Virus record (IMG/VR): IMGVR_UViG_3300009052_000022
Span: 1 to 26,329 of that record
DNA: 26,329 nucleotides
Origin: a virus
Direction: 5' to 3' (one strand)
Shown piece by piece: positions 1-8,379 of the stretch. The position numbers and the translations under genes are program-made. Position 1 is the first letter of the stretch. Each line of letters begins with the position of its first letter. The notes beneath the pieces are model-generated. The model did no database searches and had not been told where the DNA came from. It saw nothing but the letters and a program-made list of their open reading frames with translations.

Positions 1-1
1 G

Positions 2-592
2 AACATGGATCTATCGGGTCAGATTGTTTCACCTTTCTTAGAATATCTTATAGATGAACAAGTAATGTTTCAAGATGTAGCCGGCAAAGGTTCGTTTGGG
101 CATTATATAATGAGAGGGTACACGCAGATAGGTACAACTAACTTTTACACATTAACATTAGAATATTTAGGAGGAAATGGTTCCATAACAATGGATAGCT
201 ATTACACTCTTGTAAACTTCTATCTAGAACTCGGTGCAACAGGTGTTGACAGCGTTGATGCTTCTGATACTACGTTTATAGATATGACACCTACGACACC
301 TCAAACAGGTAACGTAGAAATTACAGCATCATTGTCAGCTACTGGTACGCCTGATAATACTAAATTCCTAAGAGGAGATAATGTTTGGGCTAGAGCGAAC
401 GAAACATACACATTTGTACAAGCAGGAGCTAGTGCAACGTGGACAGTTCAGCATAACCTAAATAAGTTTCCTTCTGTAACTATGACTTTGTCCACCGGGC
501 AGAAAGGTTACGGAGATATAGTATACATCGATGAAAACAATTTAACAATAACCTTCGCTTCTGCTGAATCAGGCAAAGCATATATGAACTAA
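2..592 (+). CDS. Phage tail fibre protein, probably 5'-truncated by the window edge
   Basis: I read this as the C-terminal part of a tail fibre. The first ATG is at base 5, but the preceding codon is open, there is no room for a leader, and the N-terminal residues look like the inside of a beta-rich fibre domain, so the true start is probably outside the window. Around residues 110-130 there is a module of the form SATGTPDNTKFLRGDNVW, seen again in the next gene. The last 60 residues (W-V-x-HNLNKFPSV ... GYGDIVYIDENNLTITFASAESGKAYMN-type) resemble a C-terminal domain common in phage fibres. It ends two bases before the next start. The fibre assignment rests on module similarity only; its exact place in the virion is unknown. 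Confidence 0.65.
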   Translation, partial: NMDLSGQIVSPFLEYLIDEQVMFQDVAGKGSFGHYIMRGYTQIGTTNFYTLTLEYLGGNGSITMDSYYTLVNFYLELGATGVDSVDASDTTFIDMTPTTPQTGNVEITASLSATGTPDNTKFLRGDNVWARANETYTFVQAGASATWTVQHNLNKFPSVTMTLSTGQKGYGDIVYIDENNLTITFASAESGKAYMN

Positions 593-594
593 TT

Positions 595-1839
595 ATGGCA
601 ATACCTTTTTTAAATAACATTAATCTTAGCGATAATCAATTACAAAACGCTAAGCTACATATCACCGGTACGGCACCAACTGCTGCAGCGGCGCAGATAT
701 ACTTTGACAGTAGCGATACGACAGCTAAGTACTATTCAAATGCAACAGATACTTGGGTTAGTTTAGTTCAAACTGATTTTGCAAATGGTACCTATGTAAG
801 TTTAACAAATAGTGGGACATCGATAAAAAGAGTGTACACTGTAGATTTATCTGCCACTGGGACTAAAGATGCAACAACATATTTAAGAGGAGACAACACA
901 TGGGCTGCTTTAGCTGATATATACAGCTGGAACCTATCTGCCAACGGCGGAACCGCTGAATCAGTAGAAGATAATGAAACGGTTGATTTCATACAAGGAG
1001 GTACTACAACAATAACTAGATCAGGTAAGGATATAACCATATCTTCAGCAGATCAATTCGTAGGTACACTAACTGGTATTGGAGCGGGTACTTATGTAAC
1101 AATTGATAATACAACCCCTGCTGTTCCAATTGTAAACGTCGAAGGAACTGAAGCTGCTACTGTAAGTAAGTTAGTAGCTAGAGATTCTAGCGGTTATGGT
1201 TATGTGGCAACACCGGCATCCGGCGATAGTTCAACTAAAATAGCAACGACTGCTTACGTACAGGAAACTTTAACAGGTTTATTAGAATTCAAAGGTGGTT
1301 TCAATGCTAACACCGGTGCAATTGTTGGTGGAGGTAATCTAACAAGTGGTGCAACTAGGGTTGCAGTTGAAGTTGGTGATTACTATGTTGTAACTGTTGC
1401 AGGTGATTTCTTTGGAAACGCAGCAACACCATTAACGCCAGGTGATTCAGTTATAGTTCAAACAGCCGCAGCAGCCGGCGCTTCTACGGAAGCAGATTTT
1501 ATAGTAGTGCAATCAGACACAGACCTTGCTACATTGACAACAGTAGGTATTGGTAATGTAAATGCAGGTACTGGAATAAGTGTTGCTTATGCATCGGGTA
1601 CGGCAACTGTGACAAACACAGATACAAATTCTTCAAACACATACGCTGTAACAATAACAGATACGGCGACTATAACTCATAGCTTAGGAACTAAAGATGT
1701 TATTATACAGCTTTACGATGTAACGACCGATGAAACCGTTTACGCAGATGTTGAAAGAGGATCTACTTCTCAAGTAACAATTACATTTGCTGCAACGCCA
1801 ACTAATAGCGTTAGGGTTTTGGTGCAGAAGATAGGTTAA
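595..1839 (+). CDS. Phage tail fibre / receptor-binding protein
   Basis: A 414-aa Gly/Thr/Ala-rich, beta-rich protein with no membrane segment. The N-terminus (about residues 1-65) has a sequence of the kind AQIYFDSSDTTAKYYSNATD, a short fibre-head motif often found in marine phage fibres. Residues about 85-105 repeat the SATGTKDATTYLRGDNTW module of the preceding gene. The middle contains a stretch of the type GYGYVATPASGDSSTKIATTAYV, which in other phage fibres lies beside collar domains. The C-terminal 65 residues contain a HSLGTKDVIIQLYDV segment homologous in pattern to the end of the previous protein. Start chosen at 595 because it sits directly after the previous stop. It probably contributes to host recognition; the receptor cannot be told from sequence. 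Confidence 0.7.
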   Translation: MAIPFLNNINLSDNQLQNAKLHITGTAPTAAAAQIYFDSSDTTAKYYSNATDTWVSLVQTDFANGTYVSLTNSGTSIKRVYTVDLSATGTKDATTYLRGDNTWAALADIYSWNLSANGGTAESVEDNETVDFIQGGTTTITRSGKDITISSADQFVGTLTGIGAGTYVTIDNTTPAVPIVNVEGTEAATVSKLVARDSSGYGYVATPASGDSSTKIATTAYVQETLTGLLEFKGGFNANTGAIVGGGNLTSGATRVAVEVGDYYVVTVAGDFFGNAATPLTPGDSVIVQTAAAAGASTEADFIVVQSDTDLATLTTVGIGNVNAGTGISVAYASGTATVTNTDTNSSNTYAVTITDTATITHSLGTKDVIIQLYDVTTDETVYADVERGSTSQVTITFAATPTNSVRVLVQKIG

Positions 1840-1858
1840 TAATAATAAAATTTAATAC

Positions 1859-4800
1859 ATGAAGTTTAAAAGTAATATAGAGGTACAGGCTGGTATAGAA
1901 GACAAAGACGGTCAGGTAGGAAGCAGCGGTCAAATACTAGCTTCAACTGGTAGTCAAGTTGATTGGATAGATCCAGCCAGTATAGTTACATCGGCCACAG
2001 ATGTAATTATAGAGTGTAAAAACACTTCAGGTGTTACTATAACAAAAGGCACGCCAGTTTACCAAACAGGTAATGTTGGTGCTACGGCTGTTATAGAGAT
2101 AGCAGTAGCTGATGCTTCAGATGAAGATAAGATGGCTGCTATTGGACTTTTACAGTCTGACCTTATAAATAATGCTTTTGGATATGTAGTTGTAACAGGA
2201 GGGCTTTTAAACATCACCACATCACCTATAGACGGATCGACTCCTACTGTTGGAGATACAATATATGTAAAACCAGGAGGTGGACTTACACTTACAAAAC
2301 CAACCGGGGTTAATTTTATACAAAACGTAGGTTTAATAGGTAAAGTATCTGGCGGTAACGCTGGATCAATTACTGTATCTTCTATAATGAGGAGCAATGA
2401 CGTACCAACACCTTTATATATAGATCATGATAATCAACGCTTAGGGATCGGAACGACTAGTCCTAACACCTTACTTGATGTGTCTAGCGGAAATTTTGGG
2501 GCAACTGCGCCTACGGTAAGAATAACAAACACCATAAACGTTGGTGATTGGTCTCCAGTTACAAGCGATTTAGGTAGATTTGAATTTTTCACAGATGACA
2601 CTTCTGGAAATGCACCATATACTTTAGGGTACATTGGAATAAAAAATGATTATACAACAGGTGCTCCAACTTTGCCCAGTGGAGCAATGGTGTTTGCAAC
2701 AACCACGTATAATGCTTTAGGCGGAGCCGTGGAAAGAATGCGTATTGATAGTTCAGGCAACGTAGGTATCGGAACGACTAGTCCTGGCACTCTTCTTGAG
2801 ATATCTGGAAACTCACAAGCGTCAACACCTGCTTTACGTGTAAATTGCACTGATTCTAGTGTTCAGCTAAATCAAGTTGCTGGAGCTGTTCAGTTTTCAG
2901 TTAACGACGCTTCAACCCCAGGAGCTGGTGTAAAAACTTCTATAAATAGTATAGCTTTAAATAGTATAGGTAGTAGTTATGGATTAGGGTTTAACACTAC
3001 TAGTGGTGTTAATAACGTTGAGCGTATGCGTATAGACTCAGACGGTAACGTAGGTATAGGAACGACTAGTCCTCCAAAAAAGCTTAGTATATCTGGAACT
3101 AAAAATACCTCTATAATTCGCTTAGGAAGTACAACTAATGGTTCATCTTGGTCAATTGGTGATAAAATTGGAGCAATTGAATTTAGTTCAGCAGATGGGT
3201 CAGGAGCAGGATCAGGAGTTAAAGCGTCTATATCATACGAAGTAGAAGCAGGAACAACGGGCTCAACTAATTCAATGGTATTTAGCACAGCAGGTACAAG
3301 TGCTGGTACTAACAATACAGAAAGAATGCGTATTACCGCAGCAGGAAACGTAGGCATCGGGACGACTAGTCCTGCTTATCAACTTACGCTAGGGGGTAAT
3401 GCTGTTGGCAGCACTGAAGGTTTAAGAATAAACGACCCTTCAAATGCAGCGTATGGTGCTCATTTTAGTTTTTCTGATACGCCTAGTGAGGTTTGGATTG
3501 GTGGAGTAACAAATAACACTTATAATTCAGCAATAAGTATACATAGGGATACTACTAGAGCCATAACAATAGATATCAACAGCAACGTAGGTATAGGGAC
3601 GACTAACCCAGGGTCTAAGTTAGATGTAAAAAGTTTAGCAACAACTGCTGAAACTATTGCACAATTCGGTAATGGTAATATACAAGGCGGATTAAAAATT
3701 AAAACTAACGGAAACTTAGAATGGGGTCTTGAAACTTTAAACGCACGTAGCTTAACATTGGGTACTAACAATACAGAAAGAATGCGTATTGACACAGTAG
3801 GAGCAGTGATTATAGGTGATCAACCAAAAATCGACACAGCTACGAAATTGCAAGTTAGTGGCAGTAGTTCAGGAGTAACTTCAATTTGGAGCAATGCAGA
3901 CGATATAGTATTTCAAAACAATAATAACGTAGGAATTACACTTGCCTCTCCAAACACGGGTATAGCTACTATAGCTTTTGCGGACCCAGAAAGTGTACAA
4001 GCAGGTTTTATACAATATAAACATACTGATAATTCAATGAGTTTTGCTACAAATGGCAATAACACAAGGATCTTTATTAACTCAAGCGGCAACGTCGGCA
4101 TTGGAACGACTAGTCCTGACGCTCGATTAGATGTAGATAAAAGCGTTATAATAGGAAGTGAATCAACAGCCACTTCAGCAACAAATATTGAAAACGTATT
4201 AAAAGTTAAAGGTAAGAATAATTATTCTGACGGCACAACTTGGTATGGAGATTACGGGCAAATATTATTAAGTGCTACTAACAACATGACATCAAGTGCT
4301 AGGCAGTTTTTAATAACAAATGCTTTAGATAATAATAAATTTGCCATTATTAGATCAACTGATTGGTCAACGCCTCCATTAACAAACTCAACAGCAGCTG
4401 GTGTAAATAGCGGTACAGCTGATTTCGTTATAGACAATGGGGGAAGCATCGGTATAGGAACGACTAGTCCTGATGCTAAGTTAGATGTTAATGGAGCTGT
4501 TATAACAAGAGGAAACTTAGGCTTCATTAACTACGCTACGCAATCCGAAGCTTACTACACAAAAATAGGTACACAATACAATTACAATGAGTCCTTTGTA
4601 ATAGAGCATAAGCAACAAAAAATAATGACATATTCCGATAGTGACGGGTTGGGATTAGCTTTAAACGGTGCTGGGCTTATAAGATTTATGAACGGCTCAA
4701 ACGAAAGAATGAGAATTTCAGGTAATGGAAACGTAGGTATCGGAACGACTAATCCTAGAACTAAGTTAAATGTAAAAGGTGCTAGCTCAGAAGGCGGTGG

Positions 4801-5608
4801 GGTTTTAACTTTAGAAAACTCAACAACATCTACAGGTATTGCTGACTATGTTGGTAAAATTCAGTTTTATGGAAATGACAGCGGAACTGGAGCAAGTGGC
4901 ATAAGAGCTTCTATTGATGCAAATATACAAGGCTACAATGGAGAAACTGATTTAGTTTTTAGCACAGCTCCCGCTAGTGGAGCCAACACAGAAGCAATGC
5001 GTATTGACCAAAACGGCAACGTCGGCATCGGGACGACTAGTCCTCAAGCTAAACTTCACGTATCAGGAGGTTCTTCTATTGAAACAACTTTAATAGTTGG
5101 CGCTGAAGGAACTGGTTCTGATAAATCGGCAAGAGTGTTTTTAAATGAAGGAGAGGGAGGAGTTTCCAATTCAAAAGACTATGGATTTTCACTAGCTTAT
5201 GATGGACAAGGTGCTCAATATGGGGGATTATCCGCAAACCAATTCGGAATACTTAGACATAACAACAGTGCTGTTGGAGGGGCTGTAATGGTTATGAATA
5301 GAACTAATAACAACACAACGTTTACAGGGACAGTTACAGGAACTAACTTTATACTATCTTCTGATGAAAGGCTTAAGAAAAATATTGAAGAGGTTGACAA
5401 TAAATCTATTAAAGCAGATTGGAAAACTTTTGAATTAAAAACCGAAAAAGGACAAAAAAGATACGGAGTTATAGCTCAAGAGTTAGAAAAGACCAACCCA
5501 GAGTTTGTAAGAGAAGACGCACAAGGGTTTAAGTCAGTTGCTTATATAGATTTACTAATCGCTAAAATTGCTGAGTTAGAAGCAAGATTAGAAAAAGCAG
5601 GAATATAA
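1859..5608 (+). CDS. Repeat-built tail fibre/spike with C-terminal S74 intramolecular chaperone
   Basis: A 1,249-aa fibre. The N-terminal 180 residues form a virion-attachment-like region. About residues 195-1070 are occupied by some ten modules, each with (E)RMRI-x-x-x-GNVGIGTTSP followed by a KLDV-like strand. The last 83 residues are an S74 (endosialidase-type) chaperone domain: it begins SSDERLKKNI at residue 1167 and has the hallmark YGVIAQELE at about 1202-1210, then a terminal helix with heptads. In characterised members this domain assembles the trimer and then cleaves itself off just before a Ser in the SSDERLK motif, using a Ser-Lys pair; both residues are present here. The last base of its stop is the first base of the next ATG (TAATG), suggesting coupling. 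The fibre role is strongly supported; cleavage is inferred from the family. Confidence 0.88.
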   Translation: MKFKSNIEVQAGIEDKDGQVGSSGQILASTGSQVDWIDPASIVTSATDVIIECKNTSGVTITKGTPVYQTGNVGATAVIEIAVADASDEDKMAAIGLLQSDLINNAFGYVVVTGGLLNITTSPIDGSTPTVGDTIYVKPGGGLTLTKPTGVNFIQNVGLIGKVSGGNAGSITVSSIMRSNDVPTPLYIDHDNQRLGIGTTSPNTLLDVSSGNFGATAPTVRITNTINVGDWSPVTSDLGRFEFFTDDTSGNAPYTLGYIGIKNDYTTGAPTLPSGAMVFATTTYNALGGAVERMRIDSSGNVGIGTTSPGTLLEISGNSQASTPALRVNCTDSSVQLNQVAGAVQFSVNDASTPGAGVKTSINSIALNSIGSSYGLGFNTTSGVNNVERMRIDSDGNVGIGTTSPPKKLSISGTKNTSIIRLGSTTNGSSWSIGDKIGAIEFSSADGSGAGSGVKASISYEVEAGTTGSTNSMVFSTAGTSAGTNNTERMRITAAGNVGIGTTSPAYQLTLGGNAVGSTEGLRINDPSNAAYGAHFSFSDTPSEVWIGGVTNNTYNSAISIHRDTTRAITIDINSNVGIGTTNPGSKLDVKSLATTAETIAQFGNGNIQGGLKIKTNGNLEWGLETLNARSLTLGTNNTERMRIDTVGAVIIGDQPKIDTATKLQVSGSSSGVTSIWSNADDIVFQNNNNVGITLASPNTGIATIAFADPESVQAGFIQYKHTDNSMSFATNGNNTRIFINSSGNVGIGTTSPDARLDVDKSVIIGSESTATSATNIENVLKVKGKNNYSDGTTWYGDYGQILLSATNNMTSSARQFLITNALDNNKFAIIRSTDWSTPPLTNSTAAGVNSGTADFVIDNGGSIGIGTTSPDAKLDVNGAVITRGNLGFINYATQSEAYYTKIGTQYNYNESFVIEHKQQKIMTYSDSDGLGLALNGAGLIRFMNGSNERMRISGNGNVGIGTTNPRTKLNVKGASSEGGGVLTLENSTTSTGIADYVGKIQFYGNDSGTGASGIRASIDANIQGYNGETDLVFSTAPASGANTEAMRIDQNGNVGIGTTSPQAKLHVSGGSSIETTLIVGAEGTGSDKSARVFLNEGEGGVSNSKDYGFSLAYDGQGAQYGGLSANQFGILRHNNSAVGGAVMVMNRTNNNTTFTGTVTGTNFILSSDERLKKNIEEVDNKSIKADWKTFELKTEKGQKRYGVIAQELEKTNPEFVREDAQGFKSVAYIDLLIAKIAELEARLEKAGI
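2450..5044 (+). repeat. Nine near-identical 15-bp fibre-module junctions
   Basis: The 15-mer GGAACGACTAGTCCT, or a version differing at one to three bases, starts at 2450, 2771, 3059, 3359, 3596, 4103, 4457, 4742 and 5030, always in the same frame and encoding GTTSP or GTTNP. Spacing is 237-507 bases. A tenth, degenerate module lies near 3800-3830. The intervening sequence is much more diverged than the junctions. Confidence 0.9.
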
Positions 5609-6354
5609 TGCCAGGTGTACCAAATACAACAGATTTCTCACTAGCAGATGTTATAGCAGCGGTGCTACCCTCGTCTAATGATTTAGATGAATGTTTTACA
5701 GACGCGATTCAAGGAGCTTTTAATTATACTTACAATCCAGGTGGTAATCAAAACACCAACCTTTTAAATTTTAGAGATTACGGTAATGACACAGCTGCTC
5801 AAAATCAAGTGTATATTACACCTGATGAATTTAATCCTACAGGAGCCTGCTCGACCAGTAGAACTGTACTTGCTTGGAAAAACAATAATCCAAATTCAGT
5901 TCAGAATGGAGATAAATTTTGGGAAGATGATAATGGGTCACCAGGTGATCCCTACCCAGGAGGTGGAGCATTTCAGTTTTTTGGTGCTTTTACAGGGCTA
6001 AACTCTGCAAGTTTTAAATTATCTAGTTTAGGTATTGCTTCAAACGTAACTTTTTGTAGTTTACCTTCATTAGTATTATCTGATGTATATTATTTCCCTT
6101 CAGGAAGTTCTACACCGACAACCCCAGTAGATTATTATTATAGTAGTACTATTGGAAATGCAAGTAATTTATCGGTTGGAGATATTATTTATACAGATGC
6201 TGCATTAACAACTCCTCTAAATTATGTGTCATCTTACTATCTTCAAAACGGAAGTTCAGCCACAACAACTCACTGTACTACATCTTTTGTTGCTGTTATG
6301 TCAATTTCTGGAGTGTCAGGAGTTATTAAAGAAATTGGTTGTGATAGCCCATAA
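5608..6354 (+). CDS. Tail-associated protein of unknown function (LLNFRDYG motif)
   Basis: A 248-aa acidic, Ser/Thr/Asn/Pro-rich protein with no signal peptide or membrane segment. The N-terminal part contains LDECFTDAIQGAFNYTY followed by a LLNFRDYGND segment (about residues 25-62). I associate this pattern with tail or fibre-tip proteins in phages of Bacteroidota, where a D/E-C-F-x-x-A helix precedes a stereotyped NFRNYG strand. The rest is probably beta-rich and contains several isolated cysteines. It is coupled to the S74 fibre gene by a TAATG overlap, so it may be made in proportion to the fibre and act as a fibre partner or tip. That role is inferred from position and composition only. 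Confidence 0.5.
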   Translation: MPGVPNTTDFSLADVIAAVLPSSNDLDECFTDAIQGAFNYTYNPGGNQNTNLLNFRDYGNDTAAQNQVYITPDEFNPTGACSTSRTVLAWKNNNPNSVQNGDKFWEDDNGSPGDPYPGGGAFQFFGAFTGLNSASFKLSSLGIASNVTFCSLPSLVLSDVYYFPSGSSTPTTPVDYYYSSTIGNASNLSVGDIIYTDAALTTPLNYVSSYYLQNGSSATTTHCTTSFVAVMSISGVSGVIKEIGCDSP

Positions 6355-6356
6355 TA

Positions 6357-6376
6357 TAAATAAATAAATAAATAAA
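6357..6376 (+). promoter_or_regulatory. (TAAA)5 leader directly upstream of a start codon
   Basis: Five perfect tandem TAAA units lie one base before the ATG at 6378, with no Shine-Dalgarno sequence. A/T-rich leaders of this kind fit the SD-independent initiation typical of Bacteroidota. As a short tandem repeat it could change length by slippage. Confidence 0.5.
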
Positions 6377-6377
6377 T

Positions 6378-6743
6378 ATGATTACTTACAAATGGGATAT
6401 CCCAACAATGAATGCTCACATTCAAGCTGAAGGTGAAGACAACGTAATTTACACAGTACATTACAGATACACAGGTTCAGAAGAATCTGGAGGAGTTACT
6501 TATTTATCAACTAACATTGGAACACAAAGTTACACATATGTAGCAGGTGAACCTTTTACACCTTATGAAAATACAGAGGCTTTTGAAGCTGTAGTTATTG
6601 GGTGGCTTGAAGGATCTTTAGACGTAACATCAATGCAAGCTAGCATAGCTGCAAATATACAATCTCAAATTACACCAGTAAATGAAGATTTATATTTTAC
6701 GTGGCAAAATCCAACGCCTCCAGTTCCTCCTGTTGAAGAATAA
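6378..6743 (+). CDS. Small conserved phage protein, MITYKWDIP type
   Basis: A 121-aa acidic protein. It opens with MITYKWDIPTMNAHIQAEGE, then VIYTVHYRYTG and a GTQSYTYVAGEPFTPYE strand, and ends in a Pro-rich tail (PTPPVPPVEE). I recognise the general layout (short beta domain, a helix containing EAVVIGWLEG, Pro-rich end) from small proteins near fibre genes in marine phages, but I cannot attach a function. It is the last gene of the fibre block and is followed by the structured groEL leader. Helper, decoration or assembly roles are all possible. Confidence 0.6.
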   Translation: MITYKWDIPTMNAHIQAEGEDNVIYTVHYRYTGSEESGGVTYLSTNIGTQSYTYVAGEPFTPYENTEAFEAVVIGWLEGSLDVTSMQASIAANIQSQITPVNEDLYFTWQNPTPPVPPVEE

Positions 6744-6744
6744 A

Positions 6745-6798
6745 TAGGTAAAAAAAACCTAAAACGGGTAATAATACTCGTATACCTGAAAAGGTATA
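6745..6798 (+). promoter_or_regulatory. Three consecutive small hairpins in the groEL leader
   Basis: Three adjoining stem-loops can be drawn between the previous stop and groEL: TAGGT/ACCTA (6745-6749 with 6757-6761, A7 loop); CGGGT/ACTCG, extendable to 6 bp with one G-T wobble (6764-6769 with 6776-6781); and TATACCT/AGGTATA (6781-6787 with 6792-6798), closed by a GAAA tetraloop. The second and third compete for base 6781. A 27-base A/T-only leader then runs to the ATG. This could be a transcript end, an RNA-processing site or a translational control element; there is no U-tract to favour termination. Confidence 0.4.
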
Positions 6799-6825
6799 AT
6801 CAAATCAAATTAAATTTAATTAAAT

Positions 6826-8379
6826 ATGAATGGAATTGTCAAGAACTTGAACTTTGGTGATGACGCCAGGGATCAAGTATTTAAAGGTATAGAGAAACTA
6901 GCAAAAGCCGTTAGCTCTACACTAGGGGCTGGCGGTAAATGCGTAATGCTAGAAGACAGTGCAGGTAACCCTATTATAACAAAAGACGGTGTAACTGTAG
7001 CAAATTCAATAATACTTTTAGACCCTGTAGAAAACATGGGATCTACTTTATTAAAAGAAGCTGCTAGAAAAACTGTACAAGAAGCCGGCGACGGAACAAC
7101 AACAGCTACTGTATTAGCTCACGCTATATTAGAAGAAGCTTATGCTGTTTCTGGAAAGAAAAACTCTAGAGAAATTAAAGACGGTATAAATTCAGCTGTA
7201 GAGAAAGTTATAGATTACTTAGATACTATAGCTACTGATGTTAAAGGTAACATGTTAGATCACATAGCTTCTATATCGGTAAATAATGACAATGAATTAG
7301 GATCTATTATAGCAGATGCTTTTAGATCTGTAGATAATACAGGTATTGTAATGATGGAAACTGCCGGTGACGGTAAAACTGTTTCTGAATTAATTGAAGG
7401 AGTTCCTTATGACAAAGGTTTAACAAATTCTCATTTCATTACAAACCCTCAAACAAAAACAGCGGAATTAGAAAACCCGTTAGTGTTAATAATGGAATCA
7501 CCAGTTAACACTATAAGAGATATACAAAAAGTGCTGGAGTACGTAATAAAAAACAACAAACCTTTGCTTATAATAGGCGACTTAGAAGAAGGTGTTTTAT
7601 CAACTCTAGCTACAAATAAGAAGAAAGGGAACTTGAAAGTTAATGTAATTAACGCTCCAACTTACGGTATAAGTAAGAGAGAAGTTCTTGAAGACCTTTC
7701 TTTACTAACAGGTGCCACAATATTTAATGAAGATTTAGGAGATGATGCAGATTCTATTGATTTAGATTATTTAGGTTCTTGTTTAAAGAGTGTTACGTCT
7801 CACGAGGACACTGTTATAACAGTCTCTGAGGCATCCGAAAAGATAAAGGATGTAATACGTAATATAAAAGAAAAGCTTACAAATAACACGCTTAAAAGTT
7901 GGGAAGTTATAAAGCTTGAAAAAAGATTGTCAATGCTAACTGCTAAAATTGCGGTGGTTAAAGTTGGTGCAAACTCTGAAGTAGAGTTAAAAGAAAAAAC
8001 AGACAGGGTAGAAGATGCTATCTGCGCCACGAAAGCGGCTGTTAAAGAAGGTATTGTTGCAGGTGGTGGTGTTGCGTTACTAAACGCAGGTCAAAAGCTA
8101 ATAGCTAAAAATATAGGAGAAAAAGTTTTGTTAAAAGCAATACAAGCTCCTTACTTTACAATATTAGAAAACGCTGGAATAGAAATGTCTGGTATACAAG
8201 ACGAAGGAATTGGATTAAATGCTTTAACAGGTAAACCTGTAAATATGGTGGATCAAGGAATAATAGATCCGCTTATGGTAACCAAAAGTGCATTAAGAAA
8301 CGCTGCGTCTGTAGCTACTACAATATTATCAACTGATTGTGTAATTAATAATTTAAGAGCAAATGAAGGCGATAGGTAG
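6826..8379 (+). CDS. groEL: Phage-encoded chaperonin GroEL (Cpn60)
   Basis: A 517-aa group I chaperonin, recognisable over its full length. Key ATPase residues are present: TKDG with D54 (E. coli D52), GDGTTTAT at 88-95 with D89 (D87), and VEDAICATK with D397 (the hydrolysis residue D398). VAGGGVALL and the C-terminal AASVATTILSTDC region are also intact. It differs from the bacterial type in three ways. The nucleotide loop reads TLGAGG instead of TLGPKG. Several apical substrate-binding positions are changed to smaller or polar residues. The C-terminus stops at ANEGDR without the GGM-rich tail, giving 517 rather than about 548 residues. groES follows with a 17-base overlap. It probably folds phage proteins in the host cytoplasm with that partner. 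Identification is firm; the substrate is unknown. Confidence 0.95.
   Translation: MNGIVKNLNFGDDARDQVFKGIEKLAKAVSSTLGAGGKCVMLEDSAGNPIITKDGVTVANSIILLDPVENMGSTLLKEAARKTVQEAGDGTTTATVLAHAILEEAYAVSGKKNSREIKDGINSAVEKVIDYLDTIATDVKGNMLDHIASISVNNDNELGSIIADAFRSVDNTGIVMMETAGDGKTVSELIEGVPYDKGLTNSHFITNPQTKTAELENPLVLIMESPVNTIRDIQKVLEYVIKNNKPLLIIGDLEEGVLSTLATNKKKGNLKVNVINAPTYGISKREVLEDLSLLTGATIFNEDLGDDADSIDLDYLGSCLKSVTSHEDTVITVSEASEKIKDVIRNIKEKLTNNTLKSWEVIKLEKRLSMLTAKIAVVKVGANSEVELKEKTDRVEDAICATKAAVKEGIVAGGGVALLNAGQKLIAKNIGEKVLLKAIQAPYFTILENAGIEMSGIQDEGIGLNALTGKPVNMVDQGIIDPLMVTKSALRNAASVATTILSTDCVINNLRANEGDR

Noticed and set aside
2059-4527. Series of antisense open frames of 60-130 aa across the fibre gene
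   Set aside because: They recur once per repeat module with the same GLVVPIPTLP-like sequence, which is simply the reverse complement of the conserved junctions.
2450-5044. Regularly spaced short repeats resembling a CRISPR-like array
   Set aside because: Spacing is 237-507 bases, all repeats are in one coding frame and encode a structural motif; there are no cas genes.
5786-6001. 71-aa open frame on the + strand
   Set aside because: Fully inside the 248-aa tail-associated gene in a different frame, without a leader or recognisable content.
6270-6461. 63-aa antisense open frame across the gap before 6378
   Set aside because: It spans the (TAAA)5 leader antisense and the ends of two real genes; low-complexity translation with no support.
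6745-6798. Possible tRNA or small structured RNA gene before groEL
   Set aside because: Only 54 bases with three independent hairpins; no acceptor stem, T-loop GTTCRA motif or anticodon arm.
8163-8379. Truncated GroEL C-terminus as a sign of a pseudogene
   Set aside because: The equatorial domain is complete to its final strand (DCVINNL); only the flexible GGM tail is missing, which is dispensable for the fold, and all catalytic residues are kept.
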